Notes: a model not told the origin generated them from the sequence alone. A stretch of DNA of 40,853 nucleotides from Lachnospiraceae bacterium UBA7729 (GCA_002482005.1 DLFD01000054.1:28499-69351), one strand, 5' to 3'; positions 7,097-15,395 are shown, counted from the stretch's first letter. Made by a program: numbers and translations.

Positions 7097-8392
7097 TTAC
7101 GTATTCTCAAATCTGACGGCGATGGAGTTTGCATGTGCCGTCAGCTGTTCTGCCTTCGCGAAGGTCTCGATGTCCTTATGAACGGTCCTGAGCGCTTCCT
7201 CGGAGTAGTAGACGATGCTGGATTTCTTCACGAAGTCATCGACTGACAGCGGGCTGAAAAACCTTGCCGTCCCTCCGGTCGGAAGGATATGGTTCGGCCC
7301 CGCGAAGTAATCTCCCAGCGGTTCGGAGGAGTACTGTCCCAGGAAGATCGCACCTGCGTTGTGGACTCGTGTCATCGCATCGAACGGATTTTCCGTAACG
7401 ATCTCGAGGTGTTCCGGAGCGATGGCATCGACGGTGTCGATTCCTTCCTGAAGACTGTCGACAACAAGGATATATCCATGGCTGTCGAGAGATTTCCGTA
7501 TGATCTCCGCCCTGGAGAGGTTCTTCAGATACTCATCGATCTCTTTCGATGTTGCCTCGGCCAGCTCCATGCTGGTCGTGACCATGATGGCGCTTGCCAT
7601 CTCATCGTGCTCGGCCTGGCTGAGCAGGTCTGCAGCAACATAATGTGGATTGGCCGTCTCATCCGCAAGGACGACGATCTCGCTCGGGCCGGCGATGGAA
7701 TCGATGCCGACCTGCCCGTAGACGGACTTTTTTGCAAGCGCTACGAAGATGTTGCCCGGGCCGACGATCTTGTCGACTCTCGGGATAGTCTCGGTACCGT
7801 ATGCCAAAGCTGCGATCGCCTGTGCGCCGCCAACCTTGTAGATCACGTCAGCACCAGCCTCGTGGGCGGCAACAAGAGTGTTCGGGTTTACTTTCCCGTT
7901 GCTTCCAGGGGGCGTCACCATGACGACTTCCTTCACTCCCGCAGTCTTCGCCGGAACGATGTTCATGAGAACGGAGGACGGATAGACAGCCTTGCCGCCC
8001 GGGACATAGACGCCTACCCTCTCAAGCGGAGCGATCTTCTGACCAAGCAGGATGCCGGTCTCCTGACTGTCGAACCAGCTGGTCCTCTTCTGCTTTTCGT
8101 GGTAGGAACGGATGTTCTTCAGCGCCTTGCGGATGACATCAAGAAGGTCTTTCGAAACTTCTGTGTAAGCCTCGGAGATCTCACCGTCTGTGACAATAGC
8201 GGTATCCTCGGTCATTTTCACGTGATCAAACTGCTCGGTATAGCCAAACAGGGCTTTGTCCCCGTTGTTTCTTACATTCTCGACAATATCCCTGACCGAC
8301 TTCTCATACTGGCTGTAGTCGGTGCGGTTCCTGCTCAGCAGATTGCCGAGTACTTCCTCTCTCGTTTTATCATCCAGTCTGACAATTCTCAT
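7097..8392 (-). CDS. hisD: Histidinol dehydrogenase
   Basis: A 431-residue zinc enzyme that oxidises histidinol to histidine in two NAD-dependent steps. Signature stretches are YVPGGKAVYPSSVLMNIVPAK in two parts, GADVIYKVGGAQAIAALAYGT, VDKIVGPGNIFVALAK, DSIAGPSEIVVLAD, LLSQAEHDEMA (zinc-binding Gln/His) and, near the C-terminus, YFAGPNHILPTGGTARF. The start at 8392 is preferred over 8401 because GAGGAG lies directly against 8401 but 9 nt from 8392. It is third in the his operon, 150 bp after hisG; the gap holds a 37-nt tandem repeat. Confidence 0.96.
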   Translation of the reverse strand: MRIVRLDDKTREEVLGNLLSRNRTDYSQYEKSVRDIVENVRNNGDKALFGYTEQFDHVKMTEDTAIVTDGEISEAYTEVSKDLLDVIRKALKNIRSYHEKQKRTSWFDSQETGILLGQKIAPLERVGVYVPGGKAVYPSSVLMNIVPAKTAGVKEVVMVTPPGSNGKVNPNTLVAAHEAGADVIYKVGGAQAIAALAYGTETIPRVDKIVGPGNIFVALAKKSVYGQVGIDSIAGPSEIVVLADETANPHYVAADLLSQAEHDEMASAIMVTTSMELAEATSKEIDEYLKNLSRAEIIRKSLDSHGYILVVDSLQEGIDTVDAIAPEHLEIVTENPFDAMTRVHNAGAIFLGQYSSEPLGDYFAGPNHILPTGGTARFFSPLSVDDFVKKSSIVYYSEEALRTVHKDIETFAKAEQLTAHANSIAVRFENT

Positions 8393-8450
8393 GGCTTCCA
8401 TCTCCTCTTCGCAGTAGGCTTCCTCTCTCGCAGCAAGCTCTCTTCCATAT

Positions 8451-8538
8451 CCGTTTTTCTTCCAAAGGCCAGCCCTTTTTTGAAAGCACGGTTTTCTTCC
8501 AAAGGCCAGCCCTTTTTCGAAAGCACGGTTTTCTTCCG
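8451..8538. repeat. 37-nt tandem repeat just downstream of hisG
   Basis: Units at 8451-8488 and 8489-8525 are followed by a partial third unit from 8526. The core is TTTTCTTCCAAAGGCCAGCC followed by a T-run and GAAAGCA. The partial unit stops 5 bp before the hisG stop codon. It lies in the hisG-hisD intergenic region. On the minus strand the units are A-rich and hold GGCCTTTGG. Confidence 0.8.
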
Positions 8539-8542
8539 CAGA

Positions 8543-9193
8543 TCAGTCTCCCTCTTTCGGCAGGGCATCGTTCATGGCAGAAAGCAGCGATGTGATCCGT
8601 TCGTTCTCCATCCTCATGCTGACCGGATTGACGACGACACGTGCCGACAGCGGGCACACTTCCTCGAGCACCTTGAGGCCGTTGGACCTCAGAGTCGATC
8701 CAGTCTCGACGATATCGACGATGACTTCCGCAAGGCCTACGATCGGCGCCAGCTCGATGGAGCCGTTCAGCTTGATGATCTCGACGGTCTGGTTCTTCCG
8801 GTCGTTGAAGTAGTCGCGCGCGATCCTCGGATACTTGGTCGCAACACGGATCTGTTCCTGACCGTTCAGCAGCTTTGCGGCGCCTGCCGGTCCCGCCACG
8901 CACATCCGGCACTTCCCGAATCCGAGATCCAGCACCTCATAGATCTTCCGGTCTTCCTCCATGATCGTATCTTCGCCGACGACGCCGATGTCGGCGGCGC
9001 CGTACTCGACATAGGTCGGAACATCCGGCCCCTTGGCAAGGAAGAACTTAAGCTTCCTCTCCTCGTCTGTGAAGATCAGCCTGCGGGTGTCCGGATCTTT
9101 CATCTCGTCGCAGCTGATCCCAATCTTATCAAGAAGCGCCATGGTCTGCTTTGCAAGTCTTCCCTTCGTGAGGGCTATCGTGAGATATCTCAT
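8543..9193 (-). CDS. hisG: ATP phosphoribosyltransferase, short form
   Basis: A 216-residue short-form HisG, the catalytic subunit that joins ATP and PRPP in the first step of histidine synthesis. Short forms lack the regulatory ACT-like domain and need HisZ. Visible are LTIALTKGRLAKQTMALL, DVPTYVEYGAADIGVVGEDT and, for PRPP binding, ELAPIVGLAEVIVDIVETGSTL in two parts. The ATG at 9193 overlaps the hisZ stop in TGATG, and GGAGG lies 7 nt before it. A GTG at 9196 is possible but less well placed. Overlap with hisZ suits a 1:1 heteromer. Confidence 0.95.
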   Translation of the reverse strand: MRYLTIALTKGRLAKQTMALLDKIGISCDEMKDPDTRRLIFTDEERKLKFFLAKGPDVPTYVEYGAADIGVVGEDTIMEEDRKIYEVLDLGFGKCRMCVAGPAGAAKLLNGQEQIRVATKYPRIARDYFNDRKNQTVEIIKLNGSIELAPIVGLAEVIVDIVETGSTLRSNGLKVLEEVCPLSARVVVNPVSMRMENERITSLLSAMNDALPKEGD

Positions 9194-10398
9194 CACTCAT
9201 CCTCCCCTACGGTGATCACAGAAGCGTAGCCGCCCGAAGCGCGGATGCCGGAAGCAAAGTCCGCAAAAGACATCTGCCCGAGCATCTCCTCTGTAACACG
9301 ACAGGTCTCTGTATATTTTCCCTGCCCGCGGTATGCAACCGCCCTGGCAAGTGCCTTGTCGCCGAAACCTTCCCTGTACAGGATCAGATAGCGCTCGTGC
9401 TCCGGAAGGACCTCGATCTTCTGCCGCAAGAGGGCGTTCATCAGCTGGTTCACGACGATGACGAACCCGACCGACGGCGCATCCTTGCCGAAGTGCCCAA
9501 GCAGGCTGTCGTAGCGGCCGCCCTTGACGACGGCTTCTCCGGTCCCATAAGTATATCCCCTGAAAATGATTCCTGTGTAGTACATGTAGGCGGATATCAT
9601 AGCCAGATCAAAGGATATGGCATCCGCGACGCCGTACACTTTCAGAAGGTTCTGCACCTCCTTCAGTCTCTCAAGGGCCGAGCGGGCTTTCAGGCCTTCG
9701 GACATGTCCCATGCCCGCTCCAGGGAATCCGGCCCAGCCAGAGTCGGCAGCGCGCCAAGCAGCTTCCCGATCTTCTCGTCGATCTTCTGCTCGGAGATCA
9801 GTTTCTGCACACCGAATGTATTCCGGTTGCGGATGAGCTCGCGAAGCCTGCCTTCCGTCTCCTCATCGATGCCGGCCTCGCTTACCAGCGATTCAAAGAA
9901 TCCGACATGGCCGACGCTGATCTGGAAATCCTTCAGTCCGGATGCGGTCAGCGCCTGGGCAGCCATCGCGATGACTTCCGCATCTCCGTCAGCCGACGAC
10001 TCGCCGATCAGCTCGGCGCCCATCTGGGTCGACTCTTTGAGGCGCCCCTGGAGGCTGGAATGATTGATGAAAGTATTGCCGACATAGTCAAGACGGATCG
10101 GCCGTGAGAAGTTCTGGAAATAGCGGCTGGCCGCCCTCGCGATCGATGGTGTAAAGTCCGGCCTCAGAACGAGCGTATCGCCTTCCCGGTCAAAGAACTT
10201 GTAGAGGTCCCTGGAAGGGATCGTGCCGACATCCCTGCCGAACACATCAAAAAACTCGAACGTCGGTGTCTCGATATCGCGGTAGCCAAAGGAGGAAAGC
10301 ACCTGATGGAGACGCCCCTCCAGGATCTGCTTCCTCTCACACTCATCCCCGTAGATATCCCGTACGCCATCCGGCGTGTGCAGTATCTTCTGATTCAT
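9193..10398 (-). CDS. hisZ: ATP phosphoribosyltransferase regulatory subunit
   Basis: A 401-residue HisRS-like paralogue that activates short-form HisG. It resembles the catalytic core of histidyl-tRNA synthetase: LHTPDGVRDIYGDE, YRDIETPTFEFFDVFG, LVLRPDFTPSIARAAS, and a GRYDSLLGHFGKDAPSVGF-type motif near 320. It lacks the tRNA anticodon-binding domain. The start at 10398 is chosen from homology and from AGGGGA 6 nt upstream. The frame stays open for another 43 codons upstream through two copies of a GC-rich hairpin repeat, so an N-terminally extended form from 10527 cannot be excluded by sequence alone. First gene of the his operon. Confidence 0.93.
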   Translation of the reverse strand: MNQKILHTPDGVRDIYGDECERKQILEGRLHQVLSSFGYRDIETPTFEFFDVFGRDVGTIPSRDLYKFFDREGDTLVLRPDFTPSIARAASRYFQNFSRPIRLDYVGNTFINHSSLQGRLKESTQMGAELIGESSADGDAEVIAMAAQALTASGLKDFQISVGHVGFFESLVSEAGIDEETEGRLRELIRNRNTFGVQKLISEQKIDEKIGKLLGALPTLAGPDSLERAWDMSEGLKARSALERLKEVQNLLKVYGVADAISFDLAMISAYMYYTGIIFRGYTYGTGEAVVKGGRYDSLLGHFGKDAPSVGFVIVVNQLMNALLRQKIEVLPEHERYLILYREGFGDKALARAVAYRGQGKYTETCRVTEEMLGQMSFADFASGIRASGGYASVITVGEDE

Positions 10399-10408
10399 GG
10401 AAATCCCC

Positions 10409-10453
10409 TTCTCGTGCGCGGTGCGCGAGCCGCTTGCGGCCGCGGTGCGCGCG
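10409..10453. repeat. GC-rich hairpin element, copy A (his leader)
   Basis: A 45-nt element ending 11 bp from the hisZ start. The centre (10424-10444) folds as CGCG, bulged A, GCCGC, TT loop, GCGGC, CGCG. It is flanked on both sides by direct copies of GCGCGGTGCGCG-like sequence. It is the same as copy B 54 bp away and related to copy C at 17140-17184. Confidence 0.8.
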
Positions 10454-10462
10454 CGGTTCAAA

Positions 10463-10507
10463 TTCTCGTGCGCGGTGCGCGAGCCGCTTGCGGCCGCGGT
10501 GCGCGCT
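10463..10507. repeat. GC-rich hairpin element, copy B (his leader)
   Basis: Nearly identical to copy A, with only the last base changed, at a spacing of exactly 54 bp. The stem centre lies at 10478-10498. Both copies lie between the his promoter and the hisZ ribosome binding site, so both hairpins would be in the operon leader RNA. Confidence 0.8.
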
Positions 10508-10557
10508 TTGCTTTCATGCTTTATCATGGTAAAGTGTTAAAGTAACCACTGGGCTTG

Positions 10558-10586
10558 ATTTTACTAAGCATATGGATTTCTGTCAA
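10558..10586 (-). promoter_or_regulatory. Promoter of the histidine operon
   Basis: On the minus strand TTGACA (10581-10586) and TAAAAT (10558-10563) are 17 bases apart. Start of transcription is expected near 10551. The leader to hisZ is about 150 nt and carries the two hairpin elements. I see no T-box and no histidine-rich leader peptide. Confidence 0.8.
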
Positions 10587-10704
10587 GCTGTGCCGGCGTG
10601 CCCTGTCAAACGTGCCGGCGTGCCCTGGCAGGCGTGCCGACATGCCTTGACGAAGCTGTTCCAGTGTGCCCCTGGCAGGCGTACCGGCGTGCCCTGGCGG
10701 AGCT
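10587..10704. repeat. Degenerate GTGCCGGCGTGCCCTGG array
   Basis: Four or five degenerate units of about 21 nt sharing the words GTGCCGGCGTGCCCTGGCAGG. Best units are near 10589-10610, 10611-10632, 10633-10655 and 10679-10700. The array lies between the his promoter and the 3' end of recU. No gene is visible in 10528-10836; apart from the promoter and the recU repeats, this array is what the gap holds. Confidence 0.6.
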
Positions 10705-10743
10705 GACTTAATGCTGCTGCTCCCCGAAGGCTATCTTCCGGAA

Positions 10744-10875
10744 ACTCTCTATTCTCCATTCCTGCTCTCCAGGTCCATCTGGATGGTACTCTCTACTCTC
10801 CATCCCTGCTCTCCAGGTCCATCTGGATGGTACTCTCTATTCTTCATCCCTGCTCTCCAGGTCCATCTGGATGGT
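10744..10875. repeat. Three 44-nt tandem copies of the recU 3' end
   Basis: Units lie at 10744-10787, 10788-10831 and 10832-10875, all 44 nt with only a few substitutions. The third contains the last twelve sense codons (TIQMDLESRDEE) and the TAG stop of recU plus 5 nt beyond. The other two follow the stop. Each copy keeps the TAG triplet, but since 44 is not a multiple of three the copies are in different frames. Confidence 0.9.
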
Positions 10876-11379
10876 ATCGAGGTAAGGCAGCAGGACCCCG
10901 TGCCTGTTCGGCCAGATACGGTAGCTTTTATCTATCTCCGGAAATGGGATCGATTTCTTTCCCCCTTCTTTCATCCGATCCCAGGCCCGCTTCAGGTCCC
11001 GGAACGGCAGGTAGTAGAATTCGTCCCTCTCTGAATAAAAGATGAGAAGAAAGGATATCCCCTGCTGCCTCTCGAATTCTTCCATGAACTTCACCTGGTG
11101 CTCGTGGACATTCTGCAGGCTGAAGGTATCCGCCTTGCTCTCCTTCGCGTCAAAGCAGACAGGCACTCCCTGTACCGCCCCGATATAGTCGACCGTGCTC
11201 TTCTGGTCGAAGTATGCCAGCGTGATATGTCTTGTCTCCTTGTCGAAGTTGATCGGCGTGATCGGCGTCGGGATCTTCTGGATCAGGGCAAGATGTTTGT
11301 CAAGATACTGTTCATTCGTCCGGTTGATCAGTTCCTCCAGCGTGCTGCCGCGAAGTCCCCTCGATGACCAGGTCGCCAT
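10837..11379 (-). CDS. recU: Holliday junction resolvase RecU
   Basis: A 180-residue RecU-type endonuclease that resolves four-way DNA junctions during recombination and chromosome segregation in Firmicutes. Typical features are an N-terminal RGLRGSTLEELINRTNEQY, KSTVDYIGAVQGVPVCFDAKESK (the nuclease core with Asp and the Asp-x-Lys pair), then QNVHEHQVKFMEEFERQQGISFLLIFY in two parts. Length is near the family norm. GGGGGAAAG lies just before the ATG. It follows the RluA-type gene by 15 bp. In many Firmicutes recU is next to a penicillin-binding protein gene; here it ends an RNA-modification cluster instead. Its 3' end is triplicated downstream. Confidence 0.92.
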   Translation of the reverse strand: MATWSSRGLRGSTLEELINRTNEQYLDKHLALIQKIPTPITPINFDKETRHITLAYFDQKSTVDYIGAVQGVPVCFDAKESKADTFSLQNVHEHQVKFMEEFERQQGISFLLIFYSERDEFYYLPFRDLKRAWDRMKEGGKKSIPFPEIDKSYRIWPNRHGVLLPYLDTIQMDLESRDEE

Positions 11380-11394
11380 AAACTTTCCCCCGTA

Positions 11395-12642
11395 TTAACA
11401 TTTTCTTCCATGCGGTCTTCCGCCAGCCTGTCTTCCATGGCTGCCGCCTTCCGCGCTGGCTTCCCGCTTTCTGCGGCTGTCCTCCCTGCTTTCCTCATCG
11501 CGTCCTCCGGATCTCAGCAGCTTCATGAAGTCTGCCGGCAGAGGCGCCGTGAAAGTTCTTCCGGAAAGATGGGACAGACGGCCATCCATCTCCGGAAATG
11601 TGAGCCGCCCCGCATGCAGCATCTGCCTGCGGATACCGAAAAGCTGCTTCACCTTCTGATTGACCCGCTCATCTCCGTACTTGGGGTCTCCCACGATCGG
11701 ATACCCGATGGAGGAAAGATGCGCGCGGATCTGATGACTGCGGCCAGTCAGAAGCTCCACATCAAGAAGCGTGAAAAAAGAACCATCGATGCACACGGTC
11801 TGCACCGGGATATACCTCGTACGGATCCGCTGGGCTTTCGGCTCTTTCCATAGGCACAGCTCCCCGGCGCCGGCTTCTGGCCCAGTCCTGAGGCTGGCAT
11901 CTTCTCCGGCTTTGACGCCCGCTTCTTCCCCGCTCAGGACCGTGACCTTGTTCGAAGCCTCGTCCTTGAGAAGCCAGCCGTCGATCACGCTTTCCTGCTC
12001 CACCCTTCCGGTGACAAGCGCCTTGTAGAACTTCTCGATACTGCGGTCTTTGAAGATCCGAGACAGCTCCTGCAGGCCGGCTATGGACTTGCCTATCGCT
12101 ACGATGCCGCTGGTGTTGCGGTCCAGGCGATTGCAGACCGAAGGGCGGAACGACAGCAGATCTTCCCCCGTCACCGCTCCCTTCGCCAGCAGATAGTTCA
12201 GAACATACTCGTTGAGGGACAGGTCCTCCGGCTTCGCCTTCTGGGTAAGCAGGCCGGCAGGCTTGTTCACAAGAAGGACATCGGCGTCCTCATAGATGAT
12301 ATCAAGTTTTTCAGACTGCCGCCTTGCCGGATTCCCCGCTGCATCCGCGGCCTGCTTCCCGAAGCAGGCCGCTTTATTCGTTTTTCCGTCAGGAACCTGT
12401 AAGAAAGGATTCATGGCATCTGTTCCCATGAACTTCCGGAGGGTTTCGTCCGAGAAGAAGAGACGGATGATATCACCTTCCTGGAGTTTTTCGCTGCCGG
12501 TGGCTTTTCTGCCGTTCAGGGTGATGTTCTTTTTTCTAAGCATCTTGTAAAGAAAGCCGGAGTGCGCCTCCTTCAGGTATCTTGATAGGAGGTGGTCCAG
12601 CCTCTGTCCCGCCGTGAGAGCGGTGATCGTGATCTCTTTCAT
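11395..12642 (-). CDS. RluA-family pseudouridine synthase
   Basis: A 415-residue pseudouridine synthase of the RluA/RluC group, which isomerises uridine in 23S rRNA. An S4-type RNA-binding domain is at 1-75 (GQRLDHLLSRYL, then KNITLNGRKATGSEKLQEGD). The catalytic domain has VLLVNKPAGLLTQ, VCNRLDRNTSGIVAIGK with the catalytic Asp, and LLTGRSHQIRAHLSSIGYPIVGDPKYG in two parts. Residues about 235-265 form a linker rich in Ala, Gly and Glu. A basic tail of about 35 residues (SRRKREAS, GRQAGGRPHGRK) ends the protein; its DNA looks like a degenerate 27-nt duplication. There is no strong ribosome binding site, so translation is probably coupled to the gene 5 bp upstream. Confidence 0.92.
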   Translation of the reverse strand: MKEITITALTAGQRLDHLLSRYLKEAHSGFLYKMLRKKNITLNGRKATGSEKLQEGDIIRLFFSDETLRKFMGTDAMNPFLQVPDGKTNKAACFGKQAADAAGNPARRQSEKLDIIYEDADVLLVNKPAGLLTQKAKPEDLSLNEYVLNYLLAKGAVTGEDLLSFRPSVCNRLDRNTSGIVAIGKSIAGLQELSRIFKDRSIEKFYKALVTGRVEQESVIDGWLLKDEASNKVTVLSGEEAGVKAGEDASLRTGPEAGAGELCLWKEPKAQRIRTRYIPVQTVCIDGSFFTLLDVELLTGRSHQIRAHLSSIGYPIVGDPKYGDERVNQKVKQLFGIRRQMLHAGRLTFPEMDGRLSHLSGRTFTAPLPADFMKLLRSGGRDEESREDSRRKREASAEGGSHGRQAGGRPHGRKC

Positions 12643-12647
12643 ATTCT

Positions 12648-13274
12648 TCAGATAGATATGTCCTTGATGACTCTCAGCACTGCCTCGTCTCTTGTCTCTC
12701 CTTCATGGACGGCGTCCGCCGCGTTCCTCAGACCTGTCCGGTACTTTTCCGGGTCAGCCGCCAGCTGGCGGATCCGCTCCTCATAATGAGGAAGGTCCAG
12801 GAAGATCTTCACATTCTCTCCGTACAGCCCGTTACTGGAAAGCATCTTCGCGATGTGTTTCTGCATGAAATCGAAGAGTCCCTGACTGGAACTGGTGTAG
12901 GCGACCACATATCCGCCAACGACCACGACAGAGTCAAGGGCAAGCCTGCCTTCCTCCGCAGTCACGCAGAGTTCGTAGCCGCGGGCAAGGTCCTTCGCTA
13001 CTTTCTCCGTAATCTCGTACGCCTTCGGGTCGGACGGCTTCTGAAGAAGCGCCATGATCATGTTCACGGTCCACTTTGCCGTAGGAAGGATTCCGACGAT
13101 CGCGACGACCGTGAGGAAGTTGTTCCGGGTGTGGTACATCCCGATGCCTGTGAAGAAGATGAGCAGGACGATTCCATACATCAGTGCCACGATACCGATC
13201 CTCTTCTTCTTCTCCCAGCTGAAATAGCCGTAGTCGCCCTTCTTCGGATGTCCCTTTTTTCTTGTATCTGCCAT
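12648..13274 (-). CDS. Unassigned two-helix membrane protein
   Basis: A 208-residue protein that I do not recognise by name. The N-terminus is strongly basic (KKGHPKKGDYGYFSWEKKKR). Two hydrophobic segments follow at about 27-48 and 53-76, then a soluble domain of about 130 residues, probably cytoplasmic. That domain contains LALDSVVVVGGYVVAYTSSSQGLFDFMQKHI and ends in a charged helix. AAAGGATG lies 7 nt before the ATG. The gene is 3 bp after ygiQ and 5 bp before the RluA-type gene, so it is in the same transcription unit. No catalytic motif is visible. Confidence 0.8.
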   Translation of the reverse strand: MADTRKKGHPKKGDYGYFSWEKKKRIGIVALMYGIVLLIFFTGIGMYHTRNNFLTVVAIVGILPTAKWTVNMIMALLQKPSDPKAYEITEKVAKDLARGYELCVTAEEGRLALDSVVVVGGYVVAYTSSSQGLFDFMQKHIAKMLSSNGLYGENVKIFLDLPHYEERIRQLAADPEKYRTGLRNAADAVHEGETRDEAVLRVIKDISI

Positions 13275-13277
13275 AAT

Positions 13278-15371
13278 TCATCCTTTACGTGAGATGGATC
13301 CCGCACTGTTTTCTTTTTTCTCCTGGCTGTCCCGATGATGACCCTCCTGGCTGTCCCGATGATGACCCTGCTTCCTGACGCCGCTGCGCTCTCCGTCCTG
13401 GGAATATCCGGACCCCTTCCCGCTCCTGCGGAGATCTCCGGGGGCAGCGCCTGAAGCATGGCGCCTCTCTCCCACCGCGCCAGATGTGTGCCGCCTCTCT
13501 CCGCCCTCCGGACGGATGAGGCACTTCTCACCATACCCGATCAGGTCTTCCCGGCCGGCTTCCTTCAGAGCTTCCAGGACCAGCGGTCTCAGCTTCGGGT
13601 TCTTATACTGCATGAGTGCTCTCTGCATCGCTTTCTCATGAGGATCTTTCGGTACATAGACCGGCTTCATGGTCCTTGGGTCGACGCCCGTATAGTACAT
13701 GACGGTCGATACCGTCGACGGAGTCGGATAGAAATCCTGCACCTGTTCCGGCTGATGATGGATGTCGCGCAGATATTCCGCGAGCTCGACCGCATCCTTC
13801 ATGGTGCAGCCAGGATGGGACGAGATCATATAAGGAACAAGATACTGGTCCATGTTACAGCTGCGATTCATTTTATGATAACGGTCGACAAATTTCAAAT
13901 ACACGTCATGCCGCGGTTTTCCCATCATGTCCAGGACATTGTCGGAGATATGCTCCGGCGCCACCTTCAGCTGACCGGAGATGTGATACTTCACCAGCTC
14001 CCTCAAGAAATCGTCCGACTTGTCGTAGACCGCATAGTCGAAGCGCACGCCCGACCGCACGAACACTTTCCTGACTCCCGGGACCTCACGCAGCTTCCTG
14101 AGAAGATTTGTATAGCCCTCGTGAGTCACCCTCAGGTTCTTGCAAGGTTCCGGCCACAGGCACTCCCGGTTCGGGCAGACGCCCTTTGTCAGCTGCTTCT
14201 CGCAGGAAGGCTGGTGGAAGTTCGCGGTCGGCCCTCCGACGTCATGGATATAACCCTTGAAGAGCGGGTCCTGGGTCATCTTCCTCGCTTCCGCCAGGAT
14301 CGATTCATCCGATCTTGTCTGGATGATCCTTCCCTGATGAAATGTGAGTGCGCAGAAACTGCATGCCCCGAAGCATCCGCGGTTGCTGATGATGGAGAAG
14401 CGGACCTCCTCGAGAGCCGGGACCCCGCCCGCCTCGATGTAGTCCGGGTGATACGTTCCCGCATAGGGAAGAGCATACACGTCGTCCATCTCCTGCTGAG
14501 AGAGCGGCTTCGCAGGCGGATTCTGGACCACCCAGACATTGCCGTACGCCTCGACCAGCCGGTGACCGCTCAAAGGATCCGTGTTCTGCATCTGCGTGCG
14601 GAAGCTCTTCGCATAATTCAGCTTATCCGCCTGCAGTTCCTCCCAGGACGGAAGGCTGATGTAATCATACACATCCTCGTGGCGCTTGGTCTTGTAGCAA
14701 GTACCCGCGATGAAGGTGATGTCCCCGACCGGCAGCCCCGAATCAAGTGCATCCGCAATCTCGACGATCGAGTGCTCTCCCATTCCGTAGGAAATGATAT
14801 CCGCGCCGCAGTCCATGAGAAGCGAACGTCTCAGTTTGTCCTCCCAGTAGTCGTAGTGTGCCAGACGTCTCAGTGATGCCTCAATGCCTCCGGCGATGAT
14901 CGGAACATCCCGGTATGCCTTGCGGATCAGATTGCAGTAGACCATGGCTGCCCGGTCCGGACGCTTCCCCATGACCCCGCCCGGCGTGTAGGCATCCTCA
15001 TGGCGGTGCTTCCTGGTGACCGAATAGTGATTGACCATGGAATCCATGTTGCCGGCAGAGACCAGAAAGCCAAGCCGCGGCCTGCCGAGTGTCTTGACCG
15101 AATGTTCATCCTTCCAGTCCGGCTGGGCGATGATCCCGACCTTATAGCCATGCGCTTCCAGGACTCTTGATATGATCGCCGGACCGAAAGACGGATGGTC
15201 CACATAGGCATCTCCCGTCACATAGACAAAATCCAGCTGCCCGATCCCCCGGGCTTCCATGTCCGCCAACGAGACCGGAAGAAACTTCTCCCGGGGCACG
15301 CCGCCCTGAGGCACCTTCGCCCTCATAGCGTGCCGACTGGCATAATCATTCATCTTCCTGCTATCACCCAT
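13278..15371 (-). CDS. YgiQ family radical SAM protein
   Basis: A 697-residue radical SAM protein of the YgiQ type, whose reaction is not established. The N-terminal region has FLPVSLADMEARGIGQLDFVYVTGDAYVDHP in parts. The cluster-binding motif is GCFGACSFCALTFHQG (three Cys for the 4Fe-4S cluster). Further on are DVGGPTANF, extra cysteines in CEKQLTKGVCPNRECLWPEPC, and KVAPEHISDNVLDMMGKP. The last 70 residues are low-complexity and repetitive (GERRHTSGAV / GERRHASGAA, then GHHRDSQE twice), outside the conserved fold. The start at 15371 is chosen because GAAGGAA lies about 8 nt upstream; an in-frame start at 15428 lies within a leader repeat. It follows the HAD gene by about 100 bp. Confidence 0.92.
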   Translation of the reverse strand: MGDSRKMNDYASRHAMRAKVPQGGVPREKFLPVSLADMEARGIGQLDFVYVTGDAYVDHPSFGPAIISRVLEAHGYKVGIIAQPDWKDEHSVKTLGRPRLGFLVSAGNMDSMVNHYSVTRKHRHEDAYTPGGVMGKRPDRAAMVYCNLIRKAYRDVPIIAGGIEASLRRLAHYDYWEDKLRRSLLMDCGADIISYGMGEHSIVEIADALDSGLPVGDITFIAGTCYKTKRHEDVYDYISLPSWEELQADKLNYAKSFRTQMQNTDPLSGHRLVEAYGNVWVVQNPPAKPLSQQEMDDVYALPYAGTYHPDYIEAGGVPALEEVRFSIISNRGCFGACSFCALTFHQGRIIQTRSDESILAEARKMTQDPLFKGYIHDVGGPTANFHQPSCEKQLTKGVCPNRECLWPEPCKNLRVTHEGYTNLLRKLREVPGVRKVFVRSGVRFDYAVYDKSDDFLRELVKYHISGQLKVAPEHISDNVLDMMGKPRHDVYLKFVDRYHKMNRSCNMDQYLVPYMISSHPGCTMKDAVELAEYLRDIHHQPEQVQDFYPTPSTVSTVMYYTGVDPRTMKPVYVPKDPHEKAMQRALMQYKNPKLRPLVLEALKEAGREDLIGYGEKCLIRPEGGERRHTSGAVGERRHASGAAPGDLRRSGKGSGYSQDGERSGVRKQGHHRDSQEGHHRDSQEKKENSAGSISRKG
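13321..13368. repeat. Perfect 24-nt tandem repeat inside the ygiQ 3' end
   Basis: Positions 13321-13344 and 13345-13368 are identical and encode GHHRDSQE twice. Just upstream in the gene (about 13447-13506) a looser 30-nt duplication encodes GERRHTSGAV and GERRHASGAA. Both units are multiples of three and leave the frame intact. Confidence 0.85.
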
Positions 15372-15395
15372 ACTGGTTCCTTCTCTGTCCGCAGT

